From the NCBI RefSeq assembly GCF_001544275.1, contig NZ_BCQE01000015.1:50950-114949 (forward strand): 64,000 nt of DNA, given 5' to 3'. Position 1 is the first letter of the stretch; the number at the start of each line of letters is the position of its first letter. This document shows, piece after piece, positions 35,640-44,760 of this stretch. A program made the position numbers and the translations under genes. The stretch comes from Enterococcus gallinarum NBRC 100675 (GTDB lineage Bacteria; Bacillota; Bacilli; Lactobacillales; Enterococcaceae). The notes below the pieces were generated by a model. That model was not told the origin of the DNA and ran no database searches. It saw nothing but the letters and a program-made list of their open reading frames with translations.

Positions 35640-38315
35640 TTATATTTCATTTTCTAAGAACATCTGTGTGAGGTACGCAATCTCATCTTCAGAGATCTTG
35701 ACTTGATAATTTTTTTCGATTTGCAGCAAGTTCGTTCGCAACACATCGGTCTCGATCCGATACCGCTTTTGGAAGTTTGCTAGATCCTTAAATGCTCGGG
35801 AAGGTTCCTTTTTCAAATTGCTCTCCACAAGAAAAGCAAGATGGATCACTAACCCGGCATCTACTGTCGGTTCTAGTGTCACATGCAGCTGATTCTGAAC
35901 CTGATGGACGATTCGTTGCAAGCTCTCGATCAAATGGTAGACAGACCCGACATGCGTAAGGGTATTTTCAAGAGAGCGAACAATTTTCTCAATGGGAACT
36001 TCATCAGAAACGATTCGCTTCAGCACATTCAACCGTTCGTCATCAAAGACATCATAGGCCGAAAAGAAAGGAATGTTTTGATAATCGATATCTACTGTGC
36101 CAGCGATGGCTTTGATCTCATATTCTTCTAGCAACCCATCGATGTGTTTCTTAAAGGTTTCTTTCTCAATAAATTGCATTTGAATAATTTCGACCTTCTC
36201 TTGATCGACGACCGGATAGATTCGCTGATACAGCTTGGCAGCGACACCTTCTCCCGTAAAGCACGTAACGATTACTGCCTTTTTATTGCCTTTGGCTTCC
36301 CGAACCGTGCGGAATTGTTCTTGAACGATCGTCTCAAAGGAACGTTGGATGTTTTGATAGATATCCTCGAGACTGCGTCCGCTCTCTGCCATGCGCAAAG
36401 CTTCCAGCACGATCATCGTACTGGACATGGAGATTGCTTTCGTCCGAATGCCCGTTTCTTCATAAATAAGTGTTGCAAAAGAATTCAATGATCCCATATC
36501 AGTGAGAAGCAATAGACCATTACTTAATTTATCTTTATTCTTAGAAACATAGGCCAATAACTTTTCATACATTGCGCCCACTTCTGTATCCAATGACATA
36601 TTCATTGCATAACCGCTAGTGGTTTCCAATAGCTCCTGTGCGGTTTCCAGCATGCTGCTAGCTGTTGCTCTTCCATGCATCAAGACGACGACTTCTACCT
36701 TCTCAAGCGGCATGATCTGTTTTTTCACCTGAATAGCTAGAAACATACTAATAAAGCCAATTTCATCGAAGGGAATCTCCACATGTCGTTCCTCTTCAAT
36801 AATAGTTGATAAATCCATCGCCACCTGAAACTCTGATTTCAGATTTTTCCGAATCGTATTTAAGTCTGGATGAACGATCATGTGGCCTTCTTTTACGCGT
36901 TCTAATGTACTTTGGAGATGAAGGGCAAAGGCAAAACGTGCTTTTTCATTGTATGTACGATCCAATTTTTGTTGAGCGATATCATAAAGGCGATTGGTCA
37001 GTTTCCAAATATCTTCTGGAATCAACTCTTTGTGGACGGGATTTTGCGTCAGCTCTTCTACATACATTTCAAAATAGGCATCCACATCCTTGGAAATCAG
37101 ATTTTCCAGATCGATCGTTGCAACACCTGTCTCGATCAAGCTGCTGACTTTTTCTTCAATCTCATTATAAACCTGCATATTTCTTTGAGGATCTTGTGAC
37201 CAAACAACATCTTGATCCCCAGGCTCGAAACTCAAAAAATCGCCTTTGCCTTCTAAAAAGCGATCGAGACGTTCCGACATTTCTTTGATTTTCAATAATC
37301 CTTTTTGGACTTGCAGTGAACAATCTTCTTTACGAATCAATAAATGCTTTTTGCCGTAGGTCCGATAATGGAGGAATGCTTTGGCACAGACTAATTTCAA
37401 ATCACGTTTGATTTGACCGATATTGCCTTCTGCTTCATACAGCATAAAGGCCAAAATCGCATCTCGCTCAACATCGATCCGTTGATTGAGCCGAGTTGCT
37501 TCTTGCTTGATAAATAAGGAGATGATCTCATATCGTTCATCCAGTGAACGACTCTCCACATTCGGCAAAGTGATGGCCATTGGAATTCTTCGGTTGAATG
37601 TCGTCAAAAATGTTTCTGAAGATTCTGTTGTAGCACCGATGATCTGCACAGAAGCTTCGTACACTTGATTGCTTTCACCTAGAGGACGATAGACTCCCTT
37701 GTCGATAAAGGTAAAGAGCATTTCCTGGCCTTCCGGCGGCAAACGATGAATCTCATCCAGAAACAAAATACCGCCATCGGCTTTCGCCATTAATCCGGGA
37801 CTATCTTCCGCAGCGCCAGTGTATGCTCCTTTGCGGATCCCAAAGATATGACCAAATAGCAATTGGGGATTTTGCGCATAGTCCGCACAATTAAACGCAA
37901 CAAATGGGGCATCTTTTTTCAGCATTTTTGATTCCACAGCGAAATGATACATACACTCCGCAAATAATGATTTCCCGGTCCCGGTTTCGCCGAATATAAT
38001 GGTATGCAGTCCACGGGGCGGATATAAAATGGCCGCTTTTGCCTGTTGGATACTAACTTTCAAAGAAGCTTGAACTCCCACCAGACTTTCAAAACTAACC
38101 TCGGAGGACACATCCACATGAACTTCCTCATTCAATGGTTCATAGATTACTGGCCGACCAGCTCGCTTGCTGATTTTATTTTCTTTAAATAATTCACTGA
38201 GATAACGGCTTGCATTACTGCGATCGATTTGTAAAATCTCCGCAACCTCTAAGGCTGTCAAACCTTGTTTGTGCAGTTCGATCGTCTGAAAGATTTCTTC
38301 TTTCCTTGAATTCAC
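35640..38315 (-). CDS. LevR-type sigma-54-dependent transcriptional activator with PRD and PTS domains
   Basis: 891 residues. N-terminal helix-turn-helix (ALEVAEILQIDRSNASRYL), AAA+ domain (Walker A GETGTGKS near 110; GAYTGA, the sigma-54 contact loop, near 162; FLDEIHRL), first PRD (about 435-535), EIIA-Man-like domain with LMHGRATASSM near 545, a EIIB-like domain and a second PRD (HLAFLVES near 820). Family members are controlled by phosphorylation from HPr and from the cognate IIB, so the operon should respond to its own substrate and to glucose status. The GTG start at 38315 follows GAGGAGG. It lies directly upstream of the PTS operon on the same strand. Confidence 0.93.
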   Translation of the reverse strand: MNSRKEEIFQTIELHKQGLTALEVAEILQIDRSNASRYLSELFKENKISKRAGRPVIYEPLNEEVHVDVSSEVSFESLVGVQASLKVSIQQAKAAILYPPRGLHTIIFGETGTGKSLFAECMYHFAVESKMLKKDAPFVAFNCADYAQNPQLLFGHIFGIRKGAYTGAAEDSPGLMAKADGGILFLDEIHRLPPEGQEMLFTFIDKGVYRPLGESNQVYEASVQIIGATTESSETFLTTFNRRIPMAITLPNVESRSLDERYEIISLFIKQEATRLNQRIDVERDAILAFMLYEAEGNIGQIKRDLKLVCAKAFLHYRTYGKKHLLIRKEDCSLQVQKGLLKIKEMSERLDRFLEGKGDFLSFEPGDQDVVWSQDPQRNMQVYNEIEEKVSSLIETGVATIDLENLISKDVDAYFEMYVEELTQNPVHKELIPEDIWKLTNRLYDIAQQKLDRTYNEKARFAFALHLQSTLERVKEGHMIVHPDLNTIRKNLKSEFQVAMDLSTIIEEERHVEIPFDEIGFISMFLAIQVKKQIMPLEKVEVVVLMHGRATASSMLETAQELLETTSGYAMNMSLDTEVGAMYEKLLAYVSKNKDKLSNGLLLLTDMGSLNSFATLIYEETGIRTKAISMSSTMIVLEALRMAESGRSLEDIYQNIQRSFETIVQEQFRTVREAKGNKKAVIVTCFTGEGVAAKLYQRIYPVVDQEKVEIIQMQFIEKETFKKHIDGLLEEYEIKAIAGTVDIDYQNIPFFSAYDVFDDERLNVLKRIVSDEVPIEKIVRSLENTLTHVGSVYHLIESLQRIVHQVQNQLHVTLEPTVDAGLVIHLAFLVESNLKKEPSRAFKDLANFQKRYRIETDVLRTNLLQIEKNYQVKISEDEIAYLTQMFLENEI

Positions 38316-38333
38316 GAAAATGCCTCCTCAATA

Positions 38334-38343
38334 TTACACACTA
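38334..38343. promoter_or_regulatory. TTACACACTA motif before the activator gene
   Basis: Same motif as at 35604. It overlaps a possible -10 (TGTAAT on the minus strand) whose -35 TTAACG is 17 bases upstream, which suggests autoregulation. Confidence 0.45.
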
Positions 38344-38369
38344 GTAATTAACCACCGTTAATGGTAACA

Positions 38370-38396
38370 CAAAAAGACGCTCAATGGCGTCTTTTG
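38370..38396 (-). terminator. Terminator overlapping the helicase stop codon
   Basis: Minus strand AAAGACGC / GCGTCTTT with T5 following; the left arm lies inside the last codons of the helicase gene. Confidence 0.8.
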
Positions 38397-39637
38397 CCTT
38401 TATCTTTTTGGTTTTTTTGCTTTTTCTTCGTTTTCTTTGGCATAGTGTGTAATTTTTCAGAAGTTTTTCTGGAATTTTTCTGCACACTTTGCTCTTTTTT
38501 AGGTTCACTTTTAACTTCCGGACGCTCTGTATGAAGCGCACCTCCATGCAAGAAAACTTCTTGCAGCGTTACATCCAGCTGTGCGGCAATTTTCTTCAGG
38601 TCCTTTAATGTATGGTCTTGGACGATTGTGATCACTGTGCCCTCATTTCCCATCCGTCCCACACGACCTGCTCGGTGAAGATAAGATTCTTTCTCTTGTG
38701 GAACCTCGGTGTTGACCACATACCCCAGCTGATCGACATCCAATCCTCTGGCAGCAACATCTGTCGTTAGTAATTCACAAATCTTTCCCTGACGGAACCC
38801 ATCAAGCGAAGCACGGCGGGTCAGTTTGTTCTGGTCTGAAGCAAGGGAGGCGACTGGCAAACCGTGAAAGAGCAGTTTTTCTTCAGCATTACCTAATGCA
38901 CTTAATTCATTGAAAAAAATCAATCCCTGAAAATCTGGTAAGTAAGCCAACCGGCGCAAAGCATCCACTAGTTTACGACTTGGGTAATTCAAATAATAAT
39001 GATGGATCACCCCTTTGCTCCGGTCTTCCTCTGTCACATCAATGACCTGTGGTGTTTCAAAAGCCAGTTCTTGAATTTCTTTTAGAACCTCATTGGCAGT
39101 TGCAGAGAAGAAACTGCGAGTCGCCTGTTTTGGAATAAGCGTTAAGATTTTGCTAGCGAGCCCAAAGGCCCCCTCTTTCAGTAATTGATCCACTTCATCC
39201 AAGACTATCCCATGGATCTGTTGCGTTTTGACTTTTTTTAATTTGATCAATTCCAATACTCGTCCTGGTGTCCCCACCAAAACTTCTGGTTTGGTCTTCA
39301 ACTTTTCAATTTGTCGCTTAGTATTTGCGCCGCCAATCAGTGGTAAAACCTGCAAATCTAAAAGCTGGGCCCACTCTCGTGCGACCTGTGTGACCTGCAT
39401 GGCCAGTTCTTGGGAAGAGGTCAAAATCAGGAGCTGATTGCCTGCACCAACTTTTACAGTTTCCAATAAAGGTAGTAAATAGGCCAATGTTTTCCCTGAA
39501 CCTGTCGGCGAAACGCCTACTACTGATTGTCCTGCTTTCAAAAGCGGATAAACTTGTTCTTGAATCAGTGAAGGCTCAGAAAAGCCGCTGCTTTGCCATT
39601 TTTCTTGCCAAACTTCTGCTAAATAAGTTGCTGTCAT
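38381..39637 (-). CDS. DEAD-box RNA helicase (YfmL-like)
   Basis: 418 residues. Q-motif-like start SGFSEPSLIQEQVYPLL, Walker A PTGSGKT, PGRVLELI (motif Ib), DEVD as motif II, SAT (motif III), then TTDVAARGLDVDQL and HRAGRVGRMG (motifs V-VI). The C-terminal 55 residues are very basic (KKTKKKQKNQKDKGKRRH), an RNA-binding tail. Members unwind RNA in ribosome assembly or mRNA decay. It is the last gene of an sfsA-oxidoreductase-helicase unit. The start at 39637 fits the AAGGA site better than 39646. Confidence 0.9.
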   Translation of the reverse strand: MTATYLAEVWQEKWQSSGFSEPSLIQEQVYPLLKAGQSVVGVSPTGSGKTLAYLLPLLETVKVGAGNQLLILTSSQELAMQVTQVAREWAQLLDLQVLPLIGGANTKRQIEKLKTKPEVLVGTPGRVLELIKLKKVKTQQIHGIVLDEVDQLLKEGAFGLASKILTLIPKQATRSFFSATANEVLKEIQELAFETPQVIDVTEEDRSKGVIHHYYLNYPSRKLVDALRRLAYLPDFQGLIFFNELSALGNAEEKLLFHGLPVASLASDQNKLTRRASLDGFRQGKICELLTTDVAARGLDVDQLGYVVNTEVPQEKESYLHRAGRVGRMGNEGTVITIVQDHTLKDLKKIAAQLDVTLQEVFLHGGALHTERPEVKSEPKKEQSVQKNSRKTSEKLHTMPKKTKKKQKNQKDKGKRRH

Positions 39638-39649
39638 ACATTCCATTCC

Positions 39650-40648
39650 TTACTCTTTGTCTGCGTCAAAGGAGATTTCTGCGTGTTTTCTCATGAGATA
39701 GATCGCTTCATTGACATCACGGGCCAATTCGATCCATTCTTCATAGCGCGCACCCAATTGGGGATCTGCTTTATTTTCGATGACTTCTGCAAAATCTGCA
39801 GCTTCTTCGACCATCGGATTTGCCTGCGCAGTCACCGGTAATACCGTTTCATTATTTGTACGGTCATAAAATACCGCTTGTTCAATGGCATTGACTGCAT
39901 TTAGTTCCAGTGTTCCATTTTCAAAATATATTTCTGATTTCAAGTCAGAGTTGCCGATTTTTCCAGTTTGAATGGTTACGTCAAAAGTTTCATAACGTAA
40001 AATGATCGTACCGATCCCATCGACTCCTGTCATGATTTTCCGGGCAAAATAATAAACATTTTGTGGTCTGCCAAACCAAGCTAGTGCTGCATAAACGGGA
40101 TAAACGCCCAGATCTACCAATGCGCCGCCAGAAAAATGGGGAGAAAAAATATTTGGCTCCTCTCCTGCTAACACTGCATCATACCGAGAAGAGTATTTCA
40201 TATAGGTAAAGTTTGCACCAATGATATTGCCATGTTCAGTTAAAACAGACGCAATGGTGTCAAAACTTTTCTCATGAATGTTGCGCGCTGCTTCAAAAAA
40301 TAAAACTTGATTTTCATTGGCCAATTCAATGATCTCAGCCATTTCTGATGGTGTCGAAAAGGCAGGTTTTTCGACGATCACATTTTTTCCTGACAAAATT
40401 CCTTGTTTTGCTTGTTCAAAATGCAAACTGTTGGGAGATGCAATATATACCGTATCTAATTCTTCAAGTTGAAAGAAAGCCGTTAAATCATCTACACAAG
40501 TTACTTCTCCGTATTTCTCTGCAAAAGACTGAGCAGTCGCCAGTTTTCTAGAATAGACAGCCGTTAGTTGGTAGCGTCCCGTTTCATGTGCAGCTTGTAC
40601 AAATTGATCCGTGATCCAATTTGTACCGATTATCCCTAAATGAATCAT
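39650..40648 (-). CDS. Gfo/Idh/MocA-family oxidoreductase
   Basis: 332 residues. N-terminal NAD(P) Rossmann domain (IHLGIIGTNWITDQFVQAA), the conserved EKPAF (catalytic Lys) near residue 97 and a C-terminal alpha/beta substrate domain with GGALVDLGVYPVYAALAWFG. It resembles the YulF/YhhX-type subgroup that oxidises sugars or sugar alcohols; the substrate is unknown. It is transcribed with sfsA 18 bases upstream. Confidence 0.88.
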   Translation of the reverse strand: MIHLGIIGTNWITDQFVQAAHETGRYQLTAVYSRKLATAQSFAEKYGEVTCVDDLTAFFQLEELDTVYIASPNSLHFEQAKQGILSGKNVIVEKPAFSTPSEMAEIIELANENQVLFFEAARNIHEKSFDTIASVLTEHGNIIGANFTYMKYSSRYDAVLAGEEPNIFSPHFSGGALVDLGVYPVYAALAWFGRPQNVYYFARKIMTGVDGIGTIILRYETFDVTIQTGKIGNSDLKSEIYFENGTLELNAVNAIEQAVFYDRTNNETVLPVTAQANPMVEEAADFAEVIENKADPQLGARYEEWIELARDVNEAIYLMRKHAEISFDADKE

Positions 40649-40665
40649 TCATATTCCCTCTTTTC

Positions 40666-41394
40666 TTATAAGTTTGGGTCTTCAAAAGCAGCCGTAAGAT
40701 CAAAAGGTACTGCTTTATTAATGGAAATGCTGGTTTCATCCACAAGACAATTATACGCGAAAACTTGGATTCCGTCTGCAATTGCTTGTCCGATTTTTTT
40801 TGCTAGCTCTGGTTGCATGGCACGATGGATCGTCGCGACATCAATGTCTTCAAATTGAACGACAAACAATACCGCGGCATAGTACCCTTCTTTCTTGGCA
40901 TCTATCAGTTCACTTACATGTTTCAATCCGCGACTGGTGGGCGCATCTGGAAAAGCACCCACTCGTTTGTTTTCCAAAGTCATCCCTTTGATTTCTATAA
41001 AGCCCTTTTCTCCGGCATCTGTTTCAAAATAAAAATCAAACTTTGAGCGGTGATACGTCACTTCTCTCTTTAGTAAAGTTAGATTACCTGTGATCTGCGG
41101 TAAAAGAATCGTTCCGTCCAATAAGGATTCATAGGCCAAACGGTTTGGGACTTGACTGTCGATATTGATCCATTGGTCGCCCTTTTTTACTGCGATCAAA
41201 TCATAATTAGTTTTTCTCTTTGGACTATTCCAGTATTGCAAAGTGACTAACGCACCAGCAACAAGTACCTCTTTTCCTCGACCAGTATTTTTGACGTGAA
41301 CGATTACTTCCTCCCCTGACATCAATCGACAGCGGGCAATAAAGCGATTTTCCCGAATAATAAATATCGCTAAGTGACTATTTGGATATTCCAT
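40666..41394 (-). CDS. sfsA: SfsA-family DNA/RNA nuclease
   Basis: 242 residues. OB-like N-terminal part (RENRFIARCRLMSGEEVIVHVKNTGRGKEVL), then a PD-(D/E)XK nuclease core with KFDFYFE and FIEIKGMTL supplying the catalytic Asp/Glu/Lys, and VLFVVQFEDIDVATIHRAMQPE. Earlier known as sugar fermentation stimulation protein; the nuclease assignment is from family knowledge. It is the first gene of a three-gene unit. Confidence 0.92.
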   Translation of the reverse strand: MEYPNSHLAIFIIRENRFIARCRLMSGEEVIVHVKNTGRGKEVLVAGALVTLQYWNSPKRKTNYDLIAVKKGDQWINIDSQVPNRLAYESLLDGTILLPQITGNLTLLKREVTYHRSKFDFYFETDAGEKGFIEIKGMTLENKRVGAFPDAPTSRGLKHVSELIDAKKEGYYAAVLFVVQFEDIDVATIHRAMQPELAKKIGQAIADGIQVFAYNCLVDETSISINKAVPFDLTAAFEDPNL

Positions 41395-41727
41395 CTTTTT
41401 CCCTCTCCATTAATACCTCGGCCTTAAAACAGCCGGACTTCCTTAAATAAACGCTAAATCAGTTGATCTAGTAATTGATGATGCTCTGATTGCTCAGTGA
41501 AAGACTCTCTTTCAATTAAAGTAGGAGAAAGCAGAAAACTTTCTATCTGATTTTACCATAAGCTATGGAACAATGCTTTGGGTCAGCATCATTGCTGCCG
41601 CCATCTGCTGCCGCTGCAATTTTCTGGTATATTCTGAGGACTGTAAGATTTGGTAAATGGATTATGTAGTCAATAAAAAACTTTTAAAGTTCCGACCAAA
41701 GTAGGAGGATTTCTTTGTTCCCCATGG

Positions 41728-41733
41728 TATACT
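41728..41733 (+). promoter_or_regulatory. Extended -10 promoter of the DUF4828 gene
   Basis: TGG-TATACT, about 35 bases before the GTG start; no clear -35. The rest of the 41395-41766 gap shows no gene. Confidence 0.5.
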
Positions 41734-41766
41734 AGTTCCATCATAGGTAGGAATGGATGTGAAAAT

Positions 41767-42111
41767 GTGAAAAAACGTTCACTGTTGATTGGTCTGTCAC
41801 TTTTGACCGGTGTTGCCAGTTCGCTCATATTAAGAAAAGAAAAGCAAAAAACTGAGCCCCGCCAACAATTCGTGGGGAAATGGCAGTTCACTTCAAAAAT
41901 GAAAGACACTGTATCCATTGAGATCACGGAGGAGCATTCACTGATAATTGATGGGAAACATTCACCTACTGTGATCGTTGAGCTGACCCCATCAAGATTG
42001 GTTTTATTAGATACATTGGGTTACCATTTGATCATCGAACAAAAGGACCAGCGCTTCACCCTTTATGATGAAGCAGAAGATTGGCAATATCCTTTGACAA
42101 AGATCGAATGA
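41767..42111 (+). CDS. DUF4828-domain exported protein
   Basis: 114 residues. A short basic N-terminus and hydrophobic stretch (KKRSLLIGLSLLTGVASSLI) suggest a signal anchor; the rest is a small beta-rich domain (FVGKWQFTSKMKDTVSIEITEEHSLIIDGK, ending WQYPLTKIE) typical of DUF4828 in enterococci and lactobacilli. Function unknown. The GTG start is the only one that keeps the signal region; the ribosome site is weak. Confidence 0.75.
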   Translation: MKKRSLLIGLSLLTGVASSLILRKEKQKTEPRQQFVGKWQFTSKMKDTVSIEITEEHSLIIDGKHSPTVIVELTPSRLVLLDTLGYHLIIEQKDQRFTLYDEAEDWQYPLTKIE

Positions 42112-42196
42112 TTTCTTCAAAGTTTCTTCATTATTTATTCTTGATTTCCTCTGAAAATGCTCAGACTTTCTACCAGCATTTTTAGACGGTTCATGC

Positions 42197-42202
42197 TATG
42201 AT
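42197..42202 (+). promoter_or_regulatory. Extended -10 promoter before the tRNA-like element
   Basis: TGC-TATGAT; transcription would start near 42209, about five bases before the tRNA-like sequence. Confidence 0.45.
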
Positions 42203-42213
42203 AGTAATAAGAA

Positions 42214-42292
42214 GTGGTTGAACAAGGTGTTCCGTTGAGTGATAGATGATCGTTCATAGTTTAAGGTGTAGGTTCGATTCCTACCTTCCACA
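42214..42292 (+). other. tRNA-like element (degenerate tRNA)
   Basis: A perfect T arm (GTAGG-TTCGATT-CCTAC) and a 3' acceptor strand CTTCCAC + A face a 5' strand GTGGTTG with two U-U mismatches. The D arm has only three pairs, and the best anticodon stem uses two G-U pairs and has A in place of the invariant U33. Probably not a working tRNA; either a decayed gene or a structured leader of the small ORF that follows. Confidence 0.4.
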
Positions 42293-42321
42293 TTAATTAA
42301 AAACAGAAAGAAGGGATTTCT

Positions 42322-42483
42322 ATGTTAGCGACGTTTGTTTCACTTTTTTCAATCTTTGGTTTAGCCGCATTACTTGGAGGAACGCTGTTTCTTGCTCGCC
42401 AATTGATGCAGCAAGAAACAAGAGCAGTGAAAGTACCTGTAAAAGTGCAAAGTGAGGATCCCCGAAATCATATTCGCCGATAG
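42322..42483 (+). CDS. Small membrane protein, 53 residues
   Basis: Begins MLATFVSLFSIFGLAALLGG: one N-terminal hydrophobic helix, then a basic/polar tail (RQLMQQETRAVKVPVK...IRR). AAGGG lies seven bases before the ATG, and a strong terminator follows 20 bases after the stop. No family recognised. It appears to share a transcript with the tRNA-like element upstream. Confidence 0.65.
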   Translation: MLATFVSLFSIFGLAALLGGTLFLARQLMQQETRAVKVPVKVQSEDPRNHIRR

Positions 42484-42503
42484 TTTTATTAGATAAAAAA
42501 ACT

Positions 42504-42538
42504 GCTTTTCTTTGTTCGTTAAAGAAAAGCTTTTTTTT
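42504..42538 (+). terminator. Terminator after the 53-residue ORF
   Basis: GCTTTTCTTT / AAAGAAAAGC stem followed by T8. Confidence 0.9.
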
Positions 42539-42705
42539 GTGTCTAAAAATAACTATTGTTTCAAGACAAAGCGATCAATGGTGTGATTCGGCAAGAAGAA
42601 AAAAGCTGGTTCTTATGAATTTTTGAACTTTCTGTTAGAGTATTGCAACTCAGGAAACTCTTTGTTAAACTTTTGATTTAGATACAGAAACGAAGGAGTT
42701 TACCT

Positions 42706-44040
42706 ATGCAGAAATTATCCAAAATCTGGTATTCATTGATTGCGGGTCTAGCAACCCTCTTTTTTATTGCCGGAATACCATTGATCTCCCACGCTGAGGA
42801 GACTACATTTACCGCTGAAGAAATCAAAAACTTTTCTATCGATGCAAAAGCTGCTTTTTCAGTGGATTTCGATACAGGCAAGATTTTATATGACCAAGAG
42901 GGAGAAACCCCGATGGGCATCGCCTCAGTGACAAAAATCATTAGTCTGTATCTAGTAGCAGAACAAGTCAAGGAAGGCAAATTGACTTGGGAAGACCCTG
43001 TTGAAATCTCACAATATGCAGCCGACCTCAGTGTCACACCTGATTTGTCCAATGTTCCTTTGCATCGTGATGTTCAATACACCGTCAAAGACCTTTATGA
43101 AGCGAGCTACATTCAATCAGCTAATGCTGCGGTCGTTGCCCTCGCAGAGAAAATTGCCGGGTCGGAGCCAGCGTTTGTCGATCAAATGAAAGACAAACTC
43201 ACTGAATGGGGAATCACAGACGCTAAGATCGTCAATGCTTCCGGACTGAATAACACCTATCTAGGAGAAAACCTTTACCCTGGTTCCACTTCCACTGATG
43301 AAAATGAATTATCTGCAAAAGATGTCGCCATCGTAGCGAGACATTTGCTCCAAGACTTCCCAGAAGTATTAGAAGTCACCAGCACGGTTACCAAAACATT
43401 TGGTGAAGGTTCCTACTCACCAGTTGAGATGGTCAACTGGAATTGGATGCTACCTGGTTTTATCAACGCCAAAGATGGTGTTGACGGTTTGAAAACCGGA
43501 ACCACTGATTTAGCAGGTGCTTGCTTTGTTGGAACAGCTGTGCGAGATGGCCAGCGTATTATCACCGTAGTGTTGAACGTCAACGGTCATGCTGAGAATC
43601 CTAGTGTACGTTTCACCGAAACAGGCAAACTGATGGATTACTCATTTGATGCGTGGGAACAAGTTCCTATTCTATCTGCTGGTGATCAGTTAGCAGATAC
43701 AAAAACAGTCGCTGTTAAAAACGGAAAAGAGCTTACTGTTCCCATAGCGGTAAAAAATGATCTTTCTGTTTGGGTACGTAAAGATATGGATCCAAAAGAC
43801 TTCACCACAACAATCGATTATAACAAAACAATAAACGAAGAAACCGTCTCTGCACCAGTTGCCAAAGCAACGGATTTAGGAAAAGTAACAGCAACGATTC
43901 CTACAGATACATTAGGCTATATGGATGGTAGCAAAGAAGTCCCTACTACTGAGCTGATCACTACTAAAGCCGTTGAAAAAGCAAATATTTTTGTTATCGG
44001 CTGGCGATCAGTTGCCAATTTCTTTACAAATCTCTTTTAA
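42706..44040 (+). CDS. dacA: D-alanyl-D-alanine carboxypeptidase (PBP5 type)
   Basis: 444 residues. Signal peptide (cleavage near SHA/EE, residue 30), then the penicillin-binding fold: SVTK with nucleophile S74 and K77, SAN near 137, KTGTT near 262. A C-terminal beta domain (about 300-405) and an end helix VEKANIFVIGWRSVANFFTNLF that should anchor it to the membrane. It trims terminal D-Ala from peptidoglycan stem peptides and so limits cross-linking. GAAGGAG precedes the ATG. Confidence 0.94.
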   Translation: MQKLSKIWYSLIAGLATLFFIAGIPLISHAEETTFTAEEIKNFSIDAKAAFSVDFDTGKILYDQEGETPMGIASVTKIISLYLVAEQVKEGKLTWEDPVEISQYAADLSVTPDLSNVPLHRDVQYTVKDLYEASYIQSANAAVVALAEKIAGSEPAFVDQMKDKLTEWGITDAKIVNASGLNNTYLGENLYPGSTSTDENELSAKDVAIVARHLLQDFPEVLEVTSTVTKTFGEGSYSPVEMVNWNWMLPGFINAKDGVDGLKTGTTDLAGACFVGTAVRDGQRIITVVLNVNGHAENPSVRFTETGKLMDYSFDAWEQVPILSAGDQLADTKTVAVKNGKELTVPIAVKNDLSVWVRKDMDPKDFTTTIDYNKTINEETVSAPVAKATDLGKVTATIPTDTLGYMDGSKEVPTTELITTKAVEKANIFVIGWRSVANFFTNLF

Positions 44041-44047
44041 TCAAAAA

Positions 44048-44110
44048 TAAACTTCCAGTGTTTGGCGTTACCGGTAAGACCGGTGATCACTAAAACACTG
44101 GAAGTTTTTT
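44048..44110. terminator. Bidirectional terminator between convergent genes
   Basis: AAACTTCCAGTGTTT / AAACACTGGAAGTTTTTT with an inner ACCGGT pair. Confidence 0.85.
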
Positions 44111-44111
44111 G

Positions 44112-44630
44112 TTAAGAGAGTAACTCTTCTTTGGTCACAACAGGCGCAATCGGTTCAATAGGAAAATACAGTTCTACTTCCCCTTCTTGAAAATTAGGCA
44201 GGTAGCGTTCCTGAATAGCTGCTGCCAGTTGAACATTATTTTCTGGAAGAACTTTTCTCAACATCTTCTCTGTCATCATGTTTAGATTGGCTTCATTTGT
44301 TTTTACGACCATGTATTCCATCTCTGGCATTTGCCAACGGACCCAATCTACTGGTGGAAAATTATCCGTAGTGACTTGGACACCCGCAAGGTAACGTCCT
44401 GTTTCTTGCCATGGTTCCAGCCAGTTCTCTCCGTCACTCATCAATCCCCAGAACTGCAGATCTTCCGCTTCTTGATCGGCTAGCAAAAACTCGATTTCTT
44501 CAAAATCTTTCGTTGCAAGATCCCATAGTGCCGGAACCCATGAAGGGCCTTCTTCAGCAAGACCTTTCCCTTCTTTTCCGACAACATAAAACGCTGGGAG
44601 TGTTACTCGGATCACTTCACCTAATTCCAT
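44112..44630 (-). CDS. GyrI-like / effector-binding domain protein
   Basis: 172 residues from MELGEVIRVTLPAFYVVGKEGKG. A single SHS2-module GyrI-like domain: WVPALWDLATKDFEEIEFLL, YLAGVQVTT and the C-terminal ELYFPI(EP), typical of the AraC-effector-binding/GyrI family that bind small molecules or, in E. coli SbmC, protect gyrase. No DNA-binding domain is present. The start at 44630 has AGGAGG upstream; 44675 does not. Confidence 0.75.
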   Translation of the reverse strand: MELGEVIRVTLPAFYVVGKEGKGLAEEGPSWVPALWDLATKDFEEIEFLLADQEAEDLQFWGLMSDGENWLEPWQETGRYLAGVQVTTDNFPPVDWVRWQMPEMEYMVVKTNEANLNMMTEKMLRKVLPENNVQLAAAIQERYLPNFQEGEVELYFPIEPIAPVVTKEELLS

Positions 44631-44760
44631 GCTTGTGCCTCCTTCTTTCTTCTCTATCCATTGTAGCGAATTCAAGAAAATTCAGCAACTTTGACCACAT
44701 CTGCAAGCTTTTTCTGCGAAAATTAGGTATACTGTTCTTAGATTTAAAGGAGTGAAAAGA

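Noticed and set aside
42214..42292. Calling this a functional tRNA
   Set aside because: Acceptor mismatches, three-pair D stem and no U33; kept only as tRNA-like.
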